Numbered from the stretch's first letter, positions 7,799 through 16,852 are shown. The stretch: DNA of 64,000 nucleotides from Halorubrum trapanicum (GCF_017873555.1 NZ_JAGGKE010000001.1:248001-312000), one strand, 5' to 3'. Notes: generated by a model not told the origin, from the sequence alone. Numbers and translations are program-made.

Positions 7799-8413
7799 AT
7801 GAGCGGCACCTCGCCGGAGCCCGACAGACGGATCGATCGAAACCTGTTCATCACCGTCTCCGGCCCGCCGGGCTGCGGCGCCACGACGCTCGTCGAGGGG
7901 ATCGCCGAGGCGCTCGACTGCGGCTACGTCTCCGGCGGCGAGCTGTTCCGCGAGATCGCGGCCGAGCGGGACATGAGCCTCTCGCAGCTCATCGCCGAGA
8001 CCGGCGAGTCCGAGGAGATCGACCGCGCGCTCGATCAGCGCCTCCGCCGGATCGCCGAGAAGTGGGGGACCGCGAACAAGGCGTTCGTGCTGGAGTCGCG
8101 GCTCGCGGGCTGGATCGCGGGCAACCGCGCCGACCTCCGGATCTGGCTCGACGCGCCCGACGAGGTCCGCGCGGACCGAACCGCCGAGCGCGCGGAGATG
8201 ACCTCCGAGATGCAGGTCCGCGAGGTCATCGAGGAGCAGCGCTACAAGTCCTACTACGGGATCGACCTGAGCGACCGCTCCATCTACGACCTGGTGATCA
8301 ACACGGGGCGCTGGGACGCCGAGGCGACGCTCGCTCTGGCGCTCACCGGAATCGAGGGATACGACGTCGACGCCGACGAGGGCGCGTTCGACACGCCCGA
8401 CTTCGATATCTGA
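7799..8413 (+). CDS. cmk: Cytidylate kinase, archaeal type
   Basis: Phosphorylates CMP/dCMP to the diphosphate. The 204 residues carry the P-loop GPPGCGATT (22-30), an NMP-binding part VSGGELFREIAAERDMS, and an Arg-rich lid RADRTAERAEM. The short ~200-residue form without the large bacterial insert is the archaeal AAA/cytidylate-kinase-like-2 type. ATG 7799 is supported by a TATA-like TTTAT at 7767-7771, giving a leaderless mRNA. In many haloarchaea cmk sits near ribosomal or secY genes; here its neighbour is lhr. Confidence 0.93.
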   Translation: MSGTSPEPDRRIDRNLFITVSGPPGCGATTLVEGIAEALDCGYVSGGELFREIAAERDMSLSQLIAETGESEEIDRALDQRLRRIAEKWGTANKAFVLESRLAGWIAGNRADLRIWLDAPDEVRADRTAERAEMTSEMQVREVIEEQRYKSYYGIDLSDRSIYDLVINTGRWDAEATLALALTGIEGYDVDADEGAFDTPDFDI

Positions 8414-8442
8414 TCGGTCGATATCCGGGCCGGGCCGCCCGC

Positions 8443-8907
8443 TTATATTCCTTCGACGCGCCGGAGCGCGCTCCGCACATCGCCCGGGGTCGCGTACGGG
8501 CCGCCGCTCACCCGGTGGTCCGGGAGCAGGAGCGGGATCGGGTTGTCCGCGAGCGCGCCCGTCACGGTCTCCAGATCGTCTGCGTCGTCCGGGTCGAATC
8601 CGCCGAGCCGCGCGAGCCGGCTCACCGACACCTCCTCGCCGTACGGCACGCTCCGGAGCGACTCCAACACCTCTCGCTGGTCGGTCGGGACCGTCAGCCC
8701 GAGCGCGACCTCGGGGAACTCGTCGCGCTCGCCGTCGAGGTACGCGCCGATCCGGTCCAGCAGGTCGGTATCGTCCCCGGCGTCCGCCGGCGGCTCGGCG
8801 GGGAACGACACCGAGATGACGCGACCCCCGGCGAACCCCACCTGGACGGCGCGGCCGATCTCGTCGAACTCCCGGGCGAAAACGCCGGACGTACCCGATA
8901 GACTCAT
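8443..8907 (-). CDS. MGMT-family alkyltransferase-like protein lacking the active-site Cys
   Basis: A 154-residue relative of O6-alkylguanine-DNA alkyltransferase. The fold signatures are present: VPYGEEVSVSRLARLGG (88-104), ALADNPIPLLL (118-128), and a C-terminal RSALRRVE. The catalytic PCHR motif reads PDHR (129-132), so the Cys that accepts the alkyl group is Asp130. That makes it an alkyltransferase-like (ATL) protein that may recognise damaged bases without repairing them; bacterial ATLs usually have Trp here. ATG 8907 was preferred over 8931 because CTTAAGAT (8931-8938) is then correctly placed as a TATA box. Confidence 0.8.
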   Translation of the reverse strand: MSLSGTSGVFAREFDEIGRAVQVGFAGGRVISVSFPAEPPADAGDDTDLLDRIGAYLDGERDEFPEVALGLTVPTDQREVLESLRSVPYGEEVSVSRLARLGGFDPDDADDLETVTGALADNPIPLLLPDHRVSGGPYATPGDVRSALRRVEGI

Positions 8908-9004
8908 ACCTTCATTCGAAGGGTCGATCACTTAAGATACCGGCCGCGAGACCGCTCCGCGCCGCGAGTGCGGGTTCCGGTCGAGCGGCGCGGTCCCCGC
9001 AAGC

Positions 9005-9037
9005 CTTATGAACAGATACGTACATTAGTGTATAGTA
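9005..9037 (+). promoter_or_regulatory. trp operon promoter with embedded near-palindrome
   Basis: A TATA-like CTTATGAA (9005-9012) lies 26-33 bases before the trpC ATG, implying a leaderless mRNA. Between box and start sits TACATTAGTGTA (9021-9032), a 12-base palindrome with one mismatched pair, followed by another TATAGTA. Its place over the transcription start would suit a repressor. Methanothermobacter TrpY uses TGTACA-type boxes, so a related Lrp/Trp regulator is possible but not shown. Confidence 0.5.
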
Positions 9038-9913
9038 ATGGACGATCCAGACGAGCTGGCGCCGGCGGTCAGGTCGATCCTGTCCGCCGCCCGAGAGCGC
9101 GCGAACGGGGGACCGGGAGCGGAGGTCGGCAGGACCGTCTCGGTCGCTCCCCGCGACCTCGCCGCCGCGTTCGAGCGGGCCGAGGCGGACGGGCGCGTCC
9201 CGGTGATCGCCGAGGTGAAGCCGACGAGCCCGACGACCGAGGGGACCCGCGAGGAGGACCCGGTCGCGCTCGCGCAGGGGATGGTCGCCGGCGGGGCCGC
9301 CGCCCTGAGCGTGCTCACCGAACCGGAGCACTTCGGGGGGAGCGTCGACACCCTCGACCGCGTGCGCGACGCCGTCGACGTGCCGGTCCTCCGGAAGGAC
9401 TTCGTCGTCGACGAGGCGCAGCTGGACGCCGTCGAGAGCGACGTCGTCCTGCTCATCGCCCGCTTCGTCGGCGACGACCTCGGCGACCTGCTCGCGGCCG
9501 CCCGCGACCGCGGCTTTCAGGTGCTCGTCGAGGTCCACGACCGCGAGGAGCTGGAGCGCGCGCTCGACGCGGACGCGACGACGATCGGCATCAACAACCG
9601 CGACCTCGCGGAGCTGGCCGTCGACCTCGGAACCTTCGAGTCCGTGGCGCCCCACGTCCCGGACGAAGTCACGCTGATCGCGGAGAGCGGCATCGGTTCG
9701 CCCGCGGACGTCCGGCGGATGCGCGCGGCGGGCGCCGACGCCCTGCTCGTCGGGAGCGCCATCATGGACGGCGACGTCGAGGCGAACACGCGCGAACTGG
9801 TGCGGGCCGAGGCGGACGACGGCGGCGCGGTCGCGGACGACGGCGAGGGCGACGGTGAGGACGACGCGAACGGCGGGAGCGACACCCGAGACACCACGGA
9901 GACACCCACATGA
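9038..9913 (+). CDS. trpC: Indole-3-glycerol-phosphate synthase
   Basis: Closes the indole ring in tryptophan synthesis (CdRP to indole-3-glycerol phosphate). A 291-residue TIM barrel with family motifs [35 protein letters not shown] and [12 protein letters not shown]; the catalytic Lys and Glu residues lie in these. The last ~35 residues are a low-complexity Asp/Gly/Glu tail of no known role. It is the first gene of trpC-trpB-trpA and its stop overlaps the trpB start by four bases (ATGA), so translation is probably coupled. trpD, trpE, trpF and trpG are not in the window. Confidence 0.96.
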   Translation: MDDPDELAPAVRSILSAARERANGGPGAEVGRTVSVAPRDLAAAFERAEADGRVPVIAEVKPTSPTTEGTREEDPVALAQGMVAGGAAALSVLTEPEHFGGSVDTLDRVRDAVDVPVLRKDFVVDEAQLDAVESDVVLLIARFVGDDLGDLLAAARDRGFQVLVEVHDREELERALDADATTIGINNRDLAELAVDLGTFESVAPHVPDEVTLIAESGIGSPADVRRMRAAGADALLVGSAIMDGDVEANTRELVRAEADDGGAVADDGEGDGEDDANGGSDTRDTTETPT

Positions 9914-11214
9914 GCGAGACCGACACGCGGACGACGGAGGAGACGGAGCGGGCGCGACGCCCCGGCCGCGAGCGCGGCCGCGACGACGGGAAGTTCGGCC
10001 GGTACGGCGGCCAGTACGTTCCCGAGGCGCTGATGCCCGCGATCGAGGAGCTGACCGACGCCTACGAGCGTTACGTCCTCGACAACGAGGACGGCTTCAT
10101 GGACGAGTTCCGCGAGCGACTCGCGGAGTTCGGCGGCCGGCCGACGCCCCTCCAGCGCGCCGACCGGCTCTCGGAGCGCTACGACACGGAGGTGTTCCTC
10201 AAACGGGAGGACCTGCTCCACGGCGGCGCGCACAAGCTGAACAACGCGCTCGGGCAGGTCCTCCTGGCGAAGTACATGGGCAAAGAGCGGATCATCGCGG
10301 AGACGGGCGCCGGCCAGCACGGGACCGCGACCGCGATGGCGGCGGCGCACCTCGACATGCCCTGTACGATCTACATGGGCGAGCGCGATATCAACCGCCA
10401 GCGCCCCAACGTGTTCCGGATGAAGCTCAACGGCTCGGAGGTGAAGCCGGTGACGACGGGCCGCGGCACGCTGAAGGAGGCCATCTCCGAGACGATGCGC
10501 GACTGGGCGGCCACCGTTGAGGACACTCACTACGTGATCGGCTCTATCGTCGGGCCGCACCCGTTCCCGGTGATGGTCCGCGACTTCCAGGCCGTCATCT
10601 CCGAGGAGGCCCGCGGGCAGGTGGTCGAGAAGACGGGCGGACTCCCGACCGACGTGGTCGCCTGCGCGGGCGGCGGCTCGAACACGATGGGCGCGTTCGC
10701 CGACTTCGTCGACGACGAGTCGGTCGCGCTCCACGCGGTCGAGGCCGGCGGCTCGACGCTGGAGGTCGACGAGGAGGCGGGCGTCGCGCCCAACTCCGCG
10801 TCGCTGTACGCGGGCGAGGAGGGCGTCCTCCACGGCGCTCGCACGAAGCTCCTTCAGGACTCGGACGGGCAGATCATGGAGAGCCACTCGGTCTCCTCCG
10901 GACTCGACTACGCCGGGGTCGGTCCCGAGCTCGCGTACCTCGTCGACGAGGGGCGCGTGCGTCCGGTCGCGGTCGACGACGACGCCGCGCTGGAGGGGTT
11001 CCACCGTCTCTCCTCGACGGAGGGGATCATCCCCGCGCTGGAGACGGCGCACGCGTTCGGGTTCCTCGAAGACCACCACGAGGAGCTGGGCGAGCGCGTG
11101 GTCGTCAACGTCTCCGGGCGCGGCGACAAGGACCTCGACGCCGCCATCGAGGAGACCGACCAGCGCGACGTGGCGAACGCGCCGGACATGTCGATGTTTA
11201 CGGGGGGGATCTGA
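9910..11214 (+). CDS. trpB: Tryptophan synthase beta chain
   Basis: Joins indole and serine to form tryptophan, using PLP. 434 residues. The PLP lysine is Lys109 in [26 protein letters not shown], the phosphate-binding loop GGGSNTMG, and the C-terminal NVSGRGDKD are all present. It is the TrpB1 type that pairs with TrpA. The first ~25 residues are a charged extension before [13 protein letters not shown]. It overlaps trpC by four bases and directly abuts trpA (stop at 11214, ATG at 11215). Confidence 0.97.
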   Translation: MSETDTRTTEETERARRPGRERGRDDGKFGRYGGQYVPEALMPAIEELTDAYERYVLDNEDGFMDEFRERLAEFGGRPTPLQRADRLSERYDTEVFLKREDLLHGGAHKLNNALGQVLLAKYMGKERIIAETGAGQHGTATAMAAAHLDMPCTIYMGERDINRQRPNVFRMKLNGSEVKPVTTGRGTLKEAISETMRDWAATVEDTHYVIGSIVGPHPFPVMVRDFQAVISEEARGQVVEKTGGLPTDVVACAGGGSNTMGAFADFVDDESVALHAVEAGGSTLEVDEEAGVAPNSASLYAGEEGVLHGARTKLLQDSDGQIMESHSVSSGLDYAGVGPELAYLVDEGRVRPVAVDDDAALEGFHRLSSTEGIIPALETAHAFGFLEDHHEELGERVVVNVSGRGDKDLDAAIEETDQRDVANAPDMSMFTGGI

Positions 11215-12111
11215 ATGGCGGACACCGGCAACTCCGCGGCCATCGCCGAGGCGTTCGCCGACGGTCCCGCCTACGTCCCGTACCTCGTCGTCGGCGACCC
11301 GGACTACGAGTCCTCGAAGGCGTACGTCGAGGCGCTCGACCGCGGCGGCGCCGACGTGATAGAGCTCGGACTCCCCTTCTCCGAGCCGATCGCGGAGGGG
11401 TCGACGATCCAGGAGGCGCTCGTCCGCTCGCTCGACGCGGGGATGACGCCCGACCGGTTCTTCGCGTTCGCGGCGGAGCTGGACGTCGAGGCGCCGCTGG
11501 TCTGTATGACGTATTATAACCTGATATACCAGTATGGGGATAGCGAGGCACGGAGCGCCTCGAACGCGAGCGGCGAAGCCGCGAGCACCGGTCCGCGTCC
11601 CTTCGTCGAGCGCGCCGCCGCGGCCGGCATCGAGGGACTCGTCGTCCCGGACCTCCCGGCCGAGGAGGCGGACCCGCTCCGCGAGGCGTGCGACGAGTTC
11701 GGACTGGACCTCGTCTTCATCGTCGCGCCGACCACGCGCGCGGACCGCCTCGACCGGCTGATGGACCGCGTGTCGGGGTACGTGTACGTCCAGGCGCGGC
11801 TCGGGACGACCGGCGCCCGCGACGACGTCTCCGACCAGACCACGGAGAGCCTCGACCGGCTCCGCGAGTACGACGTGCCGAAGGCGGTCGGGTTCGGCAT
11901 CTCGACCGGCGACCACGCCGAGCGGATCGTCGCGGGCGGCGCCGACGGGATCATCGTCGGCTCGGCGCTCGTCGACACCGTCGCCGAGGGGGTCGCGGAG
12001 GACCTCTCGACGGACGAGGTGGCCGACCGCCTCGAGGCCCTGTCCCGCGAACTGAAGGACGGGGCCGTTCGTGGCCACCGCTCGCGGACCGACACCGTCG
12101 AGTCCGCCTGA
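11215..12111 (+). CDS. trpA: Tryptophan synthase alpha chain with small in-frame insert
   Basis: Cleaves indole-3-glycerol phosphate to indole and glyceraldehyde-3-phosphate, passing indole to TrpB. 298 residues, TIM barrel. The catalytic Glu is Glu50 in DVIELGLPF. The position of the second catalytic acid (Asp60 in enteric TrpA) reads Glu57, in FSEPIAEG instead of FSDPLADG. Between NLIYQYG and the next helix, about residues 109-128 form a small-residue insert ([15 protein letters not shown]) encoded by two palindromes. It sits on the loop after strand 4, so it can be tolerated. Last gene of the trp operon. Confidence 0.95.
   Translation: MADTGNSAAIAEAFADGPAYVPYLVVGDPDYESSKAYVEALDRGGADVIELGLPFSEPIAEGSTIQEALVRSLDAGMTPDRFFAFAAELDVEAPLVCMTYYNLIYQYGDSEARSASNASGEAASTGPRPFVERAAAAGIEGLVVPDLPAEEADPLREACDEFGLDLVFIVAPTTRADRLDRLMDRVSGYVYVQARLGTTGARDDVSDQTTESLDRLREYDVPKAVGFGISTGDHAERIVAGGADGIIVGSALVDTVAEGVAEDLSTDEVADRLEALSRELKDGAVRGHRSRTDTVESA
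11544..11582 (+). repeat. Twin-hairpin mini-insertion inside trpA
   Basis: Two perfect inverted repeats lie in tandem: CGAGGC (11544-11549) with GCCTCG (11557-11562), and GCGGC (11570-11574) with GCCGC (11578-11582) around a GAA loop. They encode the Ser/Ala/Gly insert in TrpA. They are flanked by an unusually AT-rich stretch (11510-11540). The form resembles a short palindromic repeat element that entered the gene in frame. Confidence 0.6.
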
Positions 12112-12191
12112 GCCGAACCGAACCAATACGTCCCCGAACGAAACCGTCTTACCTCCGATTGACACACGCTCACACAACGACCGACCTCACC

Positions 12192-12983
12192 ATGACAGCA
12201 GGACTCTCGGCACGACTCGACCGCATCTCCACGAACGACCAATTCCTCATCGTCCCGATGGACCACGGGATCACGATGGGCGCCGTCGAGGGGCTCGTCG
12301 ACATCGAGTCGACGATAGACGGCGTCACCGGGGGCGGCGCGGACGCGGTGCTCACCCAGCGCGGCATCGCGGAGCGCGTCCACGAGAACAAGAACGGTGC
12401 GGGCTACATCGTCCACCTCAACGGGTCGACGACGATCGGTCCCGACGAGAGCGACAAGCGCGTCACCGGCACCGTCGAGGACGCGGTCCGCGCCGGCGCC
12501 GACGCGGTCTCCTTCCACATCAACGTCGGGTCGGAGTACGAGCCGAACCAGATCGAGGAACTGGCGGAGCTGACCGCCGACGCCGAGCGACTCGGCCTTC
12601 CGGTGCTCGCGATGGCGTACGCGCGCGGTCCGGGCGTCGACAGCACGGACCCCGAGTCGCTCGGCCACGCCGTCCGGCTCGCCGAGGAGCTCGGCGCCGA
12701 CGTGGTGAAGACGGGCTACTCCGGCGACGGCGACTCCTTCGAGCGGGTGACGGAGTCGACCCGCCTCCCGGTGGTCATCGCCGGCGGATCGAAGGGGACC
12801 GACCGCGAGACGGTGGAGATGGTCCGTGGCGCGATGGACGGCGACGCGGCCGGCGTGTCGATGGGGCGGTCGATCTTCCAACACGACGACCCCGAGGGGA
12901 TCGCCCGCGCGGTCTCCGCAGTCGTCCACGACGACGCCTCCGTCGAGGAGGCGCTGCGAGCGGGCGGGTTCGTTGAGGCGTGA
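12192..12983 (+). CDS. 2-amino-3,7-dideoxy-D-threo-hept-6-ulosonate synthase (ADTH synthase)
   Basis: First step of the archaeal shikimate pathway, an aldol transfer onto aspartate semialdehyde; the family is related to class I fructose-bisphosphate aldolase. 263 residues. Key residues: Asp24 in PMDHGITMG, Tyr143 in MAYARGPGV, and the Schiff-base Lys173 in VVKTGYSGD; phosphate-binding IAGGSKGTD and VSMGRSIFQ follow. It lies 80 bases after trpA, with a G-poor, CA-rich stretch before the ATG. With the dehydroquinate synthase II gene 1.7 kb on, it forms the complete two-enzyme archaeal entry to aromatic amino acids. A fructose-bisphosphate aldolase role is less likely given that partner. Confidence 0.88.
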   Translation: MTAGLSARLDRISTNDQFLIVPMDHGITMGAVEGLVDIESTIDGVTGGGADAVLTQRGIAERVHENKNGAGYIVHLNGSTTIGPDESDKRVTGTVEDAVRAGADAVSFHINVGSEYEPNQIEELAELTADAERLGLPVLAMAYARGPGVDSTDPESLGHAVRLAEELGADVVKTGYSGDGDSFERVTESTRLPVVIAGGSKGTDRETVEMVRGAMDGDAAGVSMGRSIFQHDDPEGIARAVSAVVHDDASVEEALRAGGFVEA

Positions 12984-13007
12984 GGTCGGGCCGTCGTCCG
13001 GTCCGGA

Positions 13008-14561
13008 TCAGCAGGCGAGGCGTATCTTCTCGTGCGCCTCGGGTTCGCCGACCGGCCCGTCCGCGTCGACCGCCTGCTCGACGTGGAAGACGGTCACGGA
13101 CGCCACGTCGCGGTCCGTTCGCTCACAGGCGTACGACGCGACCGGCCGATACCGGGACTCGCCGGCGTTTTTTATCCTGAATCCGAACTGATGCCAGAGG
13201 GTCGTCGGATACGTCTCCGCCGCGTCTGGCGGTCGGTCGTACGTGACCGCCCCGCCGTCGCGCAGGTCGATCGGGTCCCCGGACTCGGGCGTCCCGCGGA
13301 CGACGTACCAGCTGGAGGCGTCCGGCGGGTCGGGCGCGAAGAACGACCAGCTCACCTCCGACAGCTCGCCGCTCGCCTCCGACGCCGGGAGGTCGACGAG
13401 ACCGACCCCCGCCGCCTGCCACCAGACGAGCGCGAGGAAGAACCCCACGAGCAGCGCGGCGGCTCCCGCCCTGATCCCGCGGCGAGCCCGCGACGGATTC
13501 GGAGACGCGGCACGGCTCTCGGTTCCGCCGCCGCCCCGGTGCGTCCGGTCCGGCTCCCCGAGTCGCGTGGACTCGCGGAGTTTGGACGCGGCGGTCTCGA
13601 CGAGGTCCCACGCGCCGGGCGGGAGAAACAGGAGGAGGATCGCGACCATGACGAACGGGAACACGGCGAGCCGCATCGTCGCGGCCATGCCGAGGTGCGC
13701 GGCGACGAACGCGAGGGCGACGCCGGTCCTGAGCCGCCCGGTCGCGACGATCAGCGCGGGAGACGCCGAGAGGAGCGCGATCCAAGACCAGTTTATCGCC
13801 GCGAGAACCGCGGCCTGGTCCGAGACGAGCGGCCCGAGCCACACGGTGAACTCTCCCAACTGAAAGATCCGCGGGACCGCGATTCCCGACATCCACGCGT
13901 CGCTCCGGTACTTCGAGACCGCGTTCGCCGCGTATATCGACACGAGCGTCATGAGCGTGACCGCCGTTCCGAGCGAACAGACCCGTGGATCGAGGGCATT
14001 CTCCGGGCTGTCATCGCCACCTCCGTCGGCGTCGCTCCGGTCGCTCCGGTCGCCCGGGCGGTCCGAACTGAGCGACCAGCGGGCGTCGAGCGGGAGGAAG
14101 AGGCTCAAGAACAGGAACACGACCAGGATCGTGTTCCCGCCGTTGATCACGTACGGGTTCCGAGCGTACAGCGACGCGAGCAGAACGAGGGAGAGACCCG
14201 TCGCCGCCCGCGTGCGATAGCCGACCAGCAGGCAGCCGGCGGCGAAACCCCCGCCCGCGAGCAGGCTCGCCTGTACCCACGCGGACCCGGAGATCGCGTG
14301 TAGCGAACCCCTCGCTAACAGCGGAAAGGTCTCGGCCAGCGTCGAACGCGGAAGGACGCCGCCGTCCGCGTAGAACGTGTCCACCGCCGGCAGCCGATAG
14401 ACCACCAGGTCGGCGAGGACGAAGAGCGCCACCGCGATGCGGAACGCCCCGAGCGCTCGCGGATCGATCCCGAGGTGCGGCGCGACACGCTCGCGGACGG
14501 ACTCGCGCGCGGCGGCGTATCGGGACCCCGCGTTCGGGGGGCGCTGGCTCGGTGGCGTCAT
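13008..14561 (-). CDS. HTTM-domain integral membrane protein
   Basis: A 517-residue protein of the HTTM (horizontally transferred transmembrane) family, related to vitamin-K-dependent gamma-carboxylase. An N-terminal cytoplasmic part leads to repeated membrane helices (for example FRIAVALFVLADLVVY, ILVVFLFLSLFLPLD, FPFVMVAILLLFLPP), a basic/low-complexity cytoplasmic loop, a last helix (about residue 370-395), and an extracellular C-terminal domain (WSFFAPDPPDASSWYVV). An acidic low-complexity loop occurs near residue 190. Carboxylase activity is not assured: most prokaryotic HTTM proteins are uncharacterised. It sits on the opposite strand between the two archaeal shikimate genes. Confidence 0.82.
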   Translation of the reverse strand: MTPPSQRPPNAGSRYAAARESVRERVAPHLGIDPRALGAFRIAVALFVLADLVVYRLPAVDTFYADGGVLPRSTLAETFPLLARGSLHAISGSAWVQASLLAGGGFAAGCLLVGYRTRAATGLSLVLLASLYARNPYVINGGNTILVVFLFLSLFLPLDARWSLSSDRPGDRSDRSDADGGGDDSPENALDPRVCSLGTAVTLMTLVSIYAANAVSKYRSDAWMSGIAVPRIFQLGEFTVWLGPLVSDQAAVLAAINWSWIALLSASPALIVATGRLRTGVALAFVAAHLGMAATMRLAVFPFVMVAILLLFLPPGAWDLVETAASKLRESTRLGEPDRTHRGGGGTESRAASPNPSRARRGIRAGAAALLVGFFLALVWWQAAGVGLVDLPASEASGELSEVSWSFFAPDPPDASSWYVVRGTPESGDPIDLRDGGAVTYDRPPDAAETYPTTLWHQFGFRIKNAGESRYRPVASYACERTDRDVASVTVFHVEQAVDADGPVGEPEAHEKIRLAC

Positions 14562-14682
14562 TCGGTGTCGTGTATCGATCGAGGCGATCTCAGCGATAAG
14601 TGCTTTGTCGTCTTCTGGGTCGCGGTCCGCAACGCCCGAGCCTTTCGCAGTTTTCAAGCCGTCGCGCCGTGAGGATCCGTCA

Positions 14683-15855
14683 ATGACACGCACGGTCTGG
14701 GTCAAAGCCGACGGCGACGTCGGCGACTGGGAGGCGCGCAAGCGACGGGTCACGGCCGCCATCGAGGCCGGCGCGGACTGGGTGCTCGTCGACGAGGGCG
14801 ACGTGGGTCGCGTCCGCGACCTCGGTGACATAAACGTCGCGGCGTTCCGTTCTGACGCCGACGTGATCGACGACGCCGAGAGCGACGTCGAGGCCGACGC
14901 GTACTTCGTCGGGAAGGGCGGCGAGGGCGACGGGACGGTCTCGATGCCCGAGGACCTCTCCGGCTCGGCCGACCTGACGACGCTGCGCCGGCGCGACGAC
15001 CGCGCGCAGGGCGCGTACGTCCGCGTCCTCGGCACCGAGTACGAGGAGTTCGCCCAGGAGGCCGCCGCCGACGCCGACTTCACCGTGATCGTCGGCGAGG
15101 ACTGGTCGATCATCCCGCTGGAGAACCTCATCGCCCGCGTCGGCGAGGAGACCCACCTCGTCGCGGGCGCGACGACGGCCGCTGAGGCCCGGACCGCCTT
15201 CGAGACGCTGGAGATCGGCGCCGACGGGGTCCTCCTCGATTCCGACTCGCCGGACGAGATCCGCGGCGCGGTCGAGGCCCGCGACGCCGCCGACCGCGAG
15301 ACGCTCGACCTCCGGTACGCCGAGGTGACCGAGGTCGAACAGACCGGGATGGCGGACCGCGTCTGTATCGACACGGGGTCGCTGATGGACGACAGCGAGG
15401 GGATGCTCGTCGGCTCGATGTCTCGGGGACTCTTCTTCGTCCACGCCGAGACCGCGGAGTCGCCGTACGTCGCCTCCCGCCCGTTCCGCGTGAACGCGGG
15501 CGCGGTCCACGCGTACGTCCGCAACGCCGAGGGCGGCACCAACTACCTCGCGGAGCTGTCGAGCGGCGACGAGGTCCAGCTCGTCGACACCGACGGCCAC
15601 ACCCGCGAGGCGGTGGTCGGCCGGGTGAAGATCGAGAAGCGTCCGATGTTCCGGATCCAGGCGGAGGTCGAGACGGAGGACGGCACCGACCGGATCGAGA
15701 CGCTCATCCAGAACGCCGAGACCGTGAAAATCGCCACGAGCGAGGGGCGGAAGCCCGTCACCGAGGTCGAGCCGGGCGACGAGGCGCTCGTCTACTACGA
15801 GGACGTCGCGCGCCACTTCGGCGAGGCCGTCGAGGAGAGCATCATCGAGAAGTAG
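14683..15855 (+). CDS. 3-dehydroquinate synthase II (archaeal type)
   Basis: Second step of the archaeal shikimate pathway: NAD-dependent oxidative deamination and cyclisation of ADTH to 3-dehydroquinate. 390 residues, normal for the family. Recognised by MTRTVWVKADGDVGDWEARK, the core EDWSIIPLENLIA, and the highly conserved SMSRGLFFVHAE and RPFRVNAGAVHAYV. A TATA-like TTTTCAA (about 14651-14657) lies about 26-32 bases before the ATG. It pairs functionally with the ADTH synthase gene upstream, though the HTTM gene lies between them on the other strand. Confidence 0.93.
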   Translation: MTRTVWVKADGDVGDWEARKRRVTAAIEAGADWVLVDEGDVGRVRDLGDINVAAFRSDADVIDDAESDVEADAYFVGKGGEGDGTVSMPEDLSGSADLTTLRRRDDRAQGAYVRVLGTEYEEFAQEAAADADFTVIVGEDWSIIPLENLIARVGEETHLVAGATTAAEARTAFETLEIGADGVLLDSDSPDEIRGAVEARDAADRETLDLRYAEVTEVEQTGMADRVCIDTGSLMDDSEGMLVGSMSRGLFFVHAETAESPYVASRPFRVNAGAVHAYVRNAEGGTNYLAELSSGDEVQLVDTDGHTREAVVGRVKIEKRPMFRIQAEVETEDGTDRIETLIQNAETVKIATSEGRKPVTEVEPGDEALVYYEDVARHFGEAVEESIIEK

Positions 15856-15968
15856 GTCGGCGGCGTCGCGCCCGCAGTGCGGTCGCCGCGACGCGTCGCG
15901 GTCGCGGAGAACCGGCCGCGATCGTGTCGACCAGAACGCATTTCACGGACACTCCGGATCCAGTGTTC

Positions 15969-16583
15969 ATGGCAGTCGCTGACGAAGGCGGTCGTCGCGT
16001 CGCTGAGTTGGGATTCGTCGAACGGATTCGCCACCTGGCGGACGCCGCGAACCCGGCGTTCGCGGCCGGGAGCTTCCTCGTGCCGCTGGCGTTTCTCGCC
16101 GCGAGCCTCGCGCTCGCGAGCACCGAACTGCTCTTCTACACGCACGTCGCCGCCGGCGCGGTGTGGTTCGGGTTCGCGGTCATCTTCCCGGCGATCATCG
16201 GCCCGACGCTGGGCGGACTCGACGAGGAGGCGTCGGCCGCGGTGAACACCGCGCTCATTCCGAAGGCCGTCTTCTTCCTCGTCGGCTTCTCGCTGACGAC
16301 GGTGCTGTCCGGAACGGTCCTGTTGACGCCCGACCCCGGACTCGGCTACGGGTTCGCCGGGTCGTGGTCCGGGCTCGCGCTCGCGCTCGGCTGGGGGCTG
16401 TTCGCGTTCGGGCTGGCGGTGCCACACCGCCTCCAACTCAGCGCGTACTACGAGACGCTGTCGCCGGATCCGGATTCCTCTCGGCTCGAATCGATCGAGA
16501 AGAAGAACCTCGTCGTCGGGCTGTTCGAGGGCGCCGTGATGCTCGCGCTCATCGTGTTGATGACCGGGTTCCGGCTGGCATGA
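15969..16583 (+). CDS. Multi-span membrane protein, unknown function
   Basis: A 204-residue protein with about four to five membrane helices (near residues 30-55, 58-82, 97-122, 128-150 and 178-202). Charged loops carry LGGLDEEASAAVN and a cytoplasmic ETLSPDPDSSRLESIEKK. The arrangement is reminiscent of CopD/DUF2269-type integral membrane proteins, but I cannot place it firmly. ATG 15969 was chosen over a GTG at 15924 because CGCATTT (15937-15943) then sits 26-32 bases upstream as a TATA-like box. Confidence 0.65.
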   Translation: MAVADEGGRRVAELGFVERIRHLADAANPAFAAGSFLVPLAFLAASLALASTELLFYTHVAAGAVWFGFAVIFPAIIGPTLGGLDEEASAAVNTALIPKAVFFLVGFSLTTVLSGTVLLTPDPGLGYGFAGSWSGLALALGWGLFAFGLAVPHRLQLSAYYETLSPDPDSSRLESIEKKNLVVGLFEGAVMLALIVLMTGFRLA

Positions 16584-16852
16584 GTTCGGAGTGAGTTCGG
16601 AGACGCTGGGAGACGCTGGGAGCGGACGCGGATCGGAACGACTGGGGCGTCTCGCGAGGAGCGGACGGTCGGGCACGCGACCCTTGAGGGACCGTCCCGC
16701 TCTCACCGGGATACCTGCTCGCGGCCCCTTCGGGGCTGGCCCGCCGACGGATCAGTACTTCTGAAGCAGGGGCGTCGCAGAAGTCGGACTCGCCTTGTCC
16801 CGTCCCGGACGCCGTCCGACGGCGTTTTACTCCGCTGGACGAGTCTGTACAC
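16584..16852. other. Non-coding stretch with several hairpins
   Basis: No convincing gene in 269 bases. A 10-base direct repeat (GAGACGCTGG) occurs near 16600-16620. GGACGGTC (16663-16670) pairs perfectly with GACCGTCC (16690-16697). GCCCC-TTC-GGGGC (16724-16736) makes a compact hairpin of UUCG type. CTTCTG (16758 on) can pair with CAGAAG 14 bases later. A TTTTA box near 16825 serves the following methyltransferase. The upstream part may be a 3' UTR or an unannotated RNA. Confidence 0.4.
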
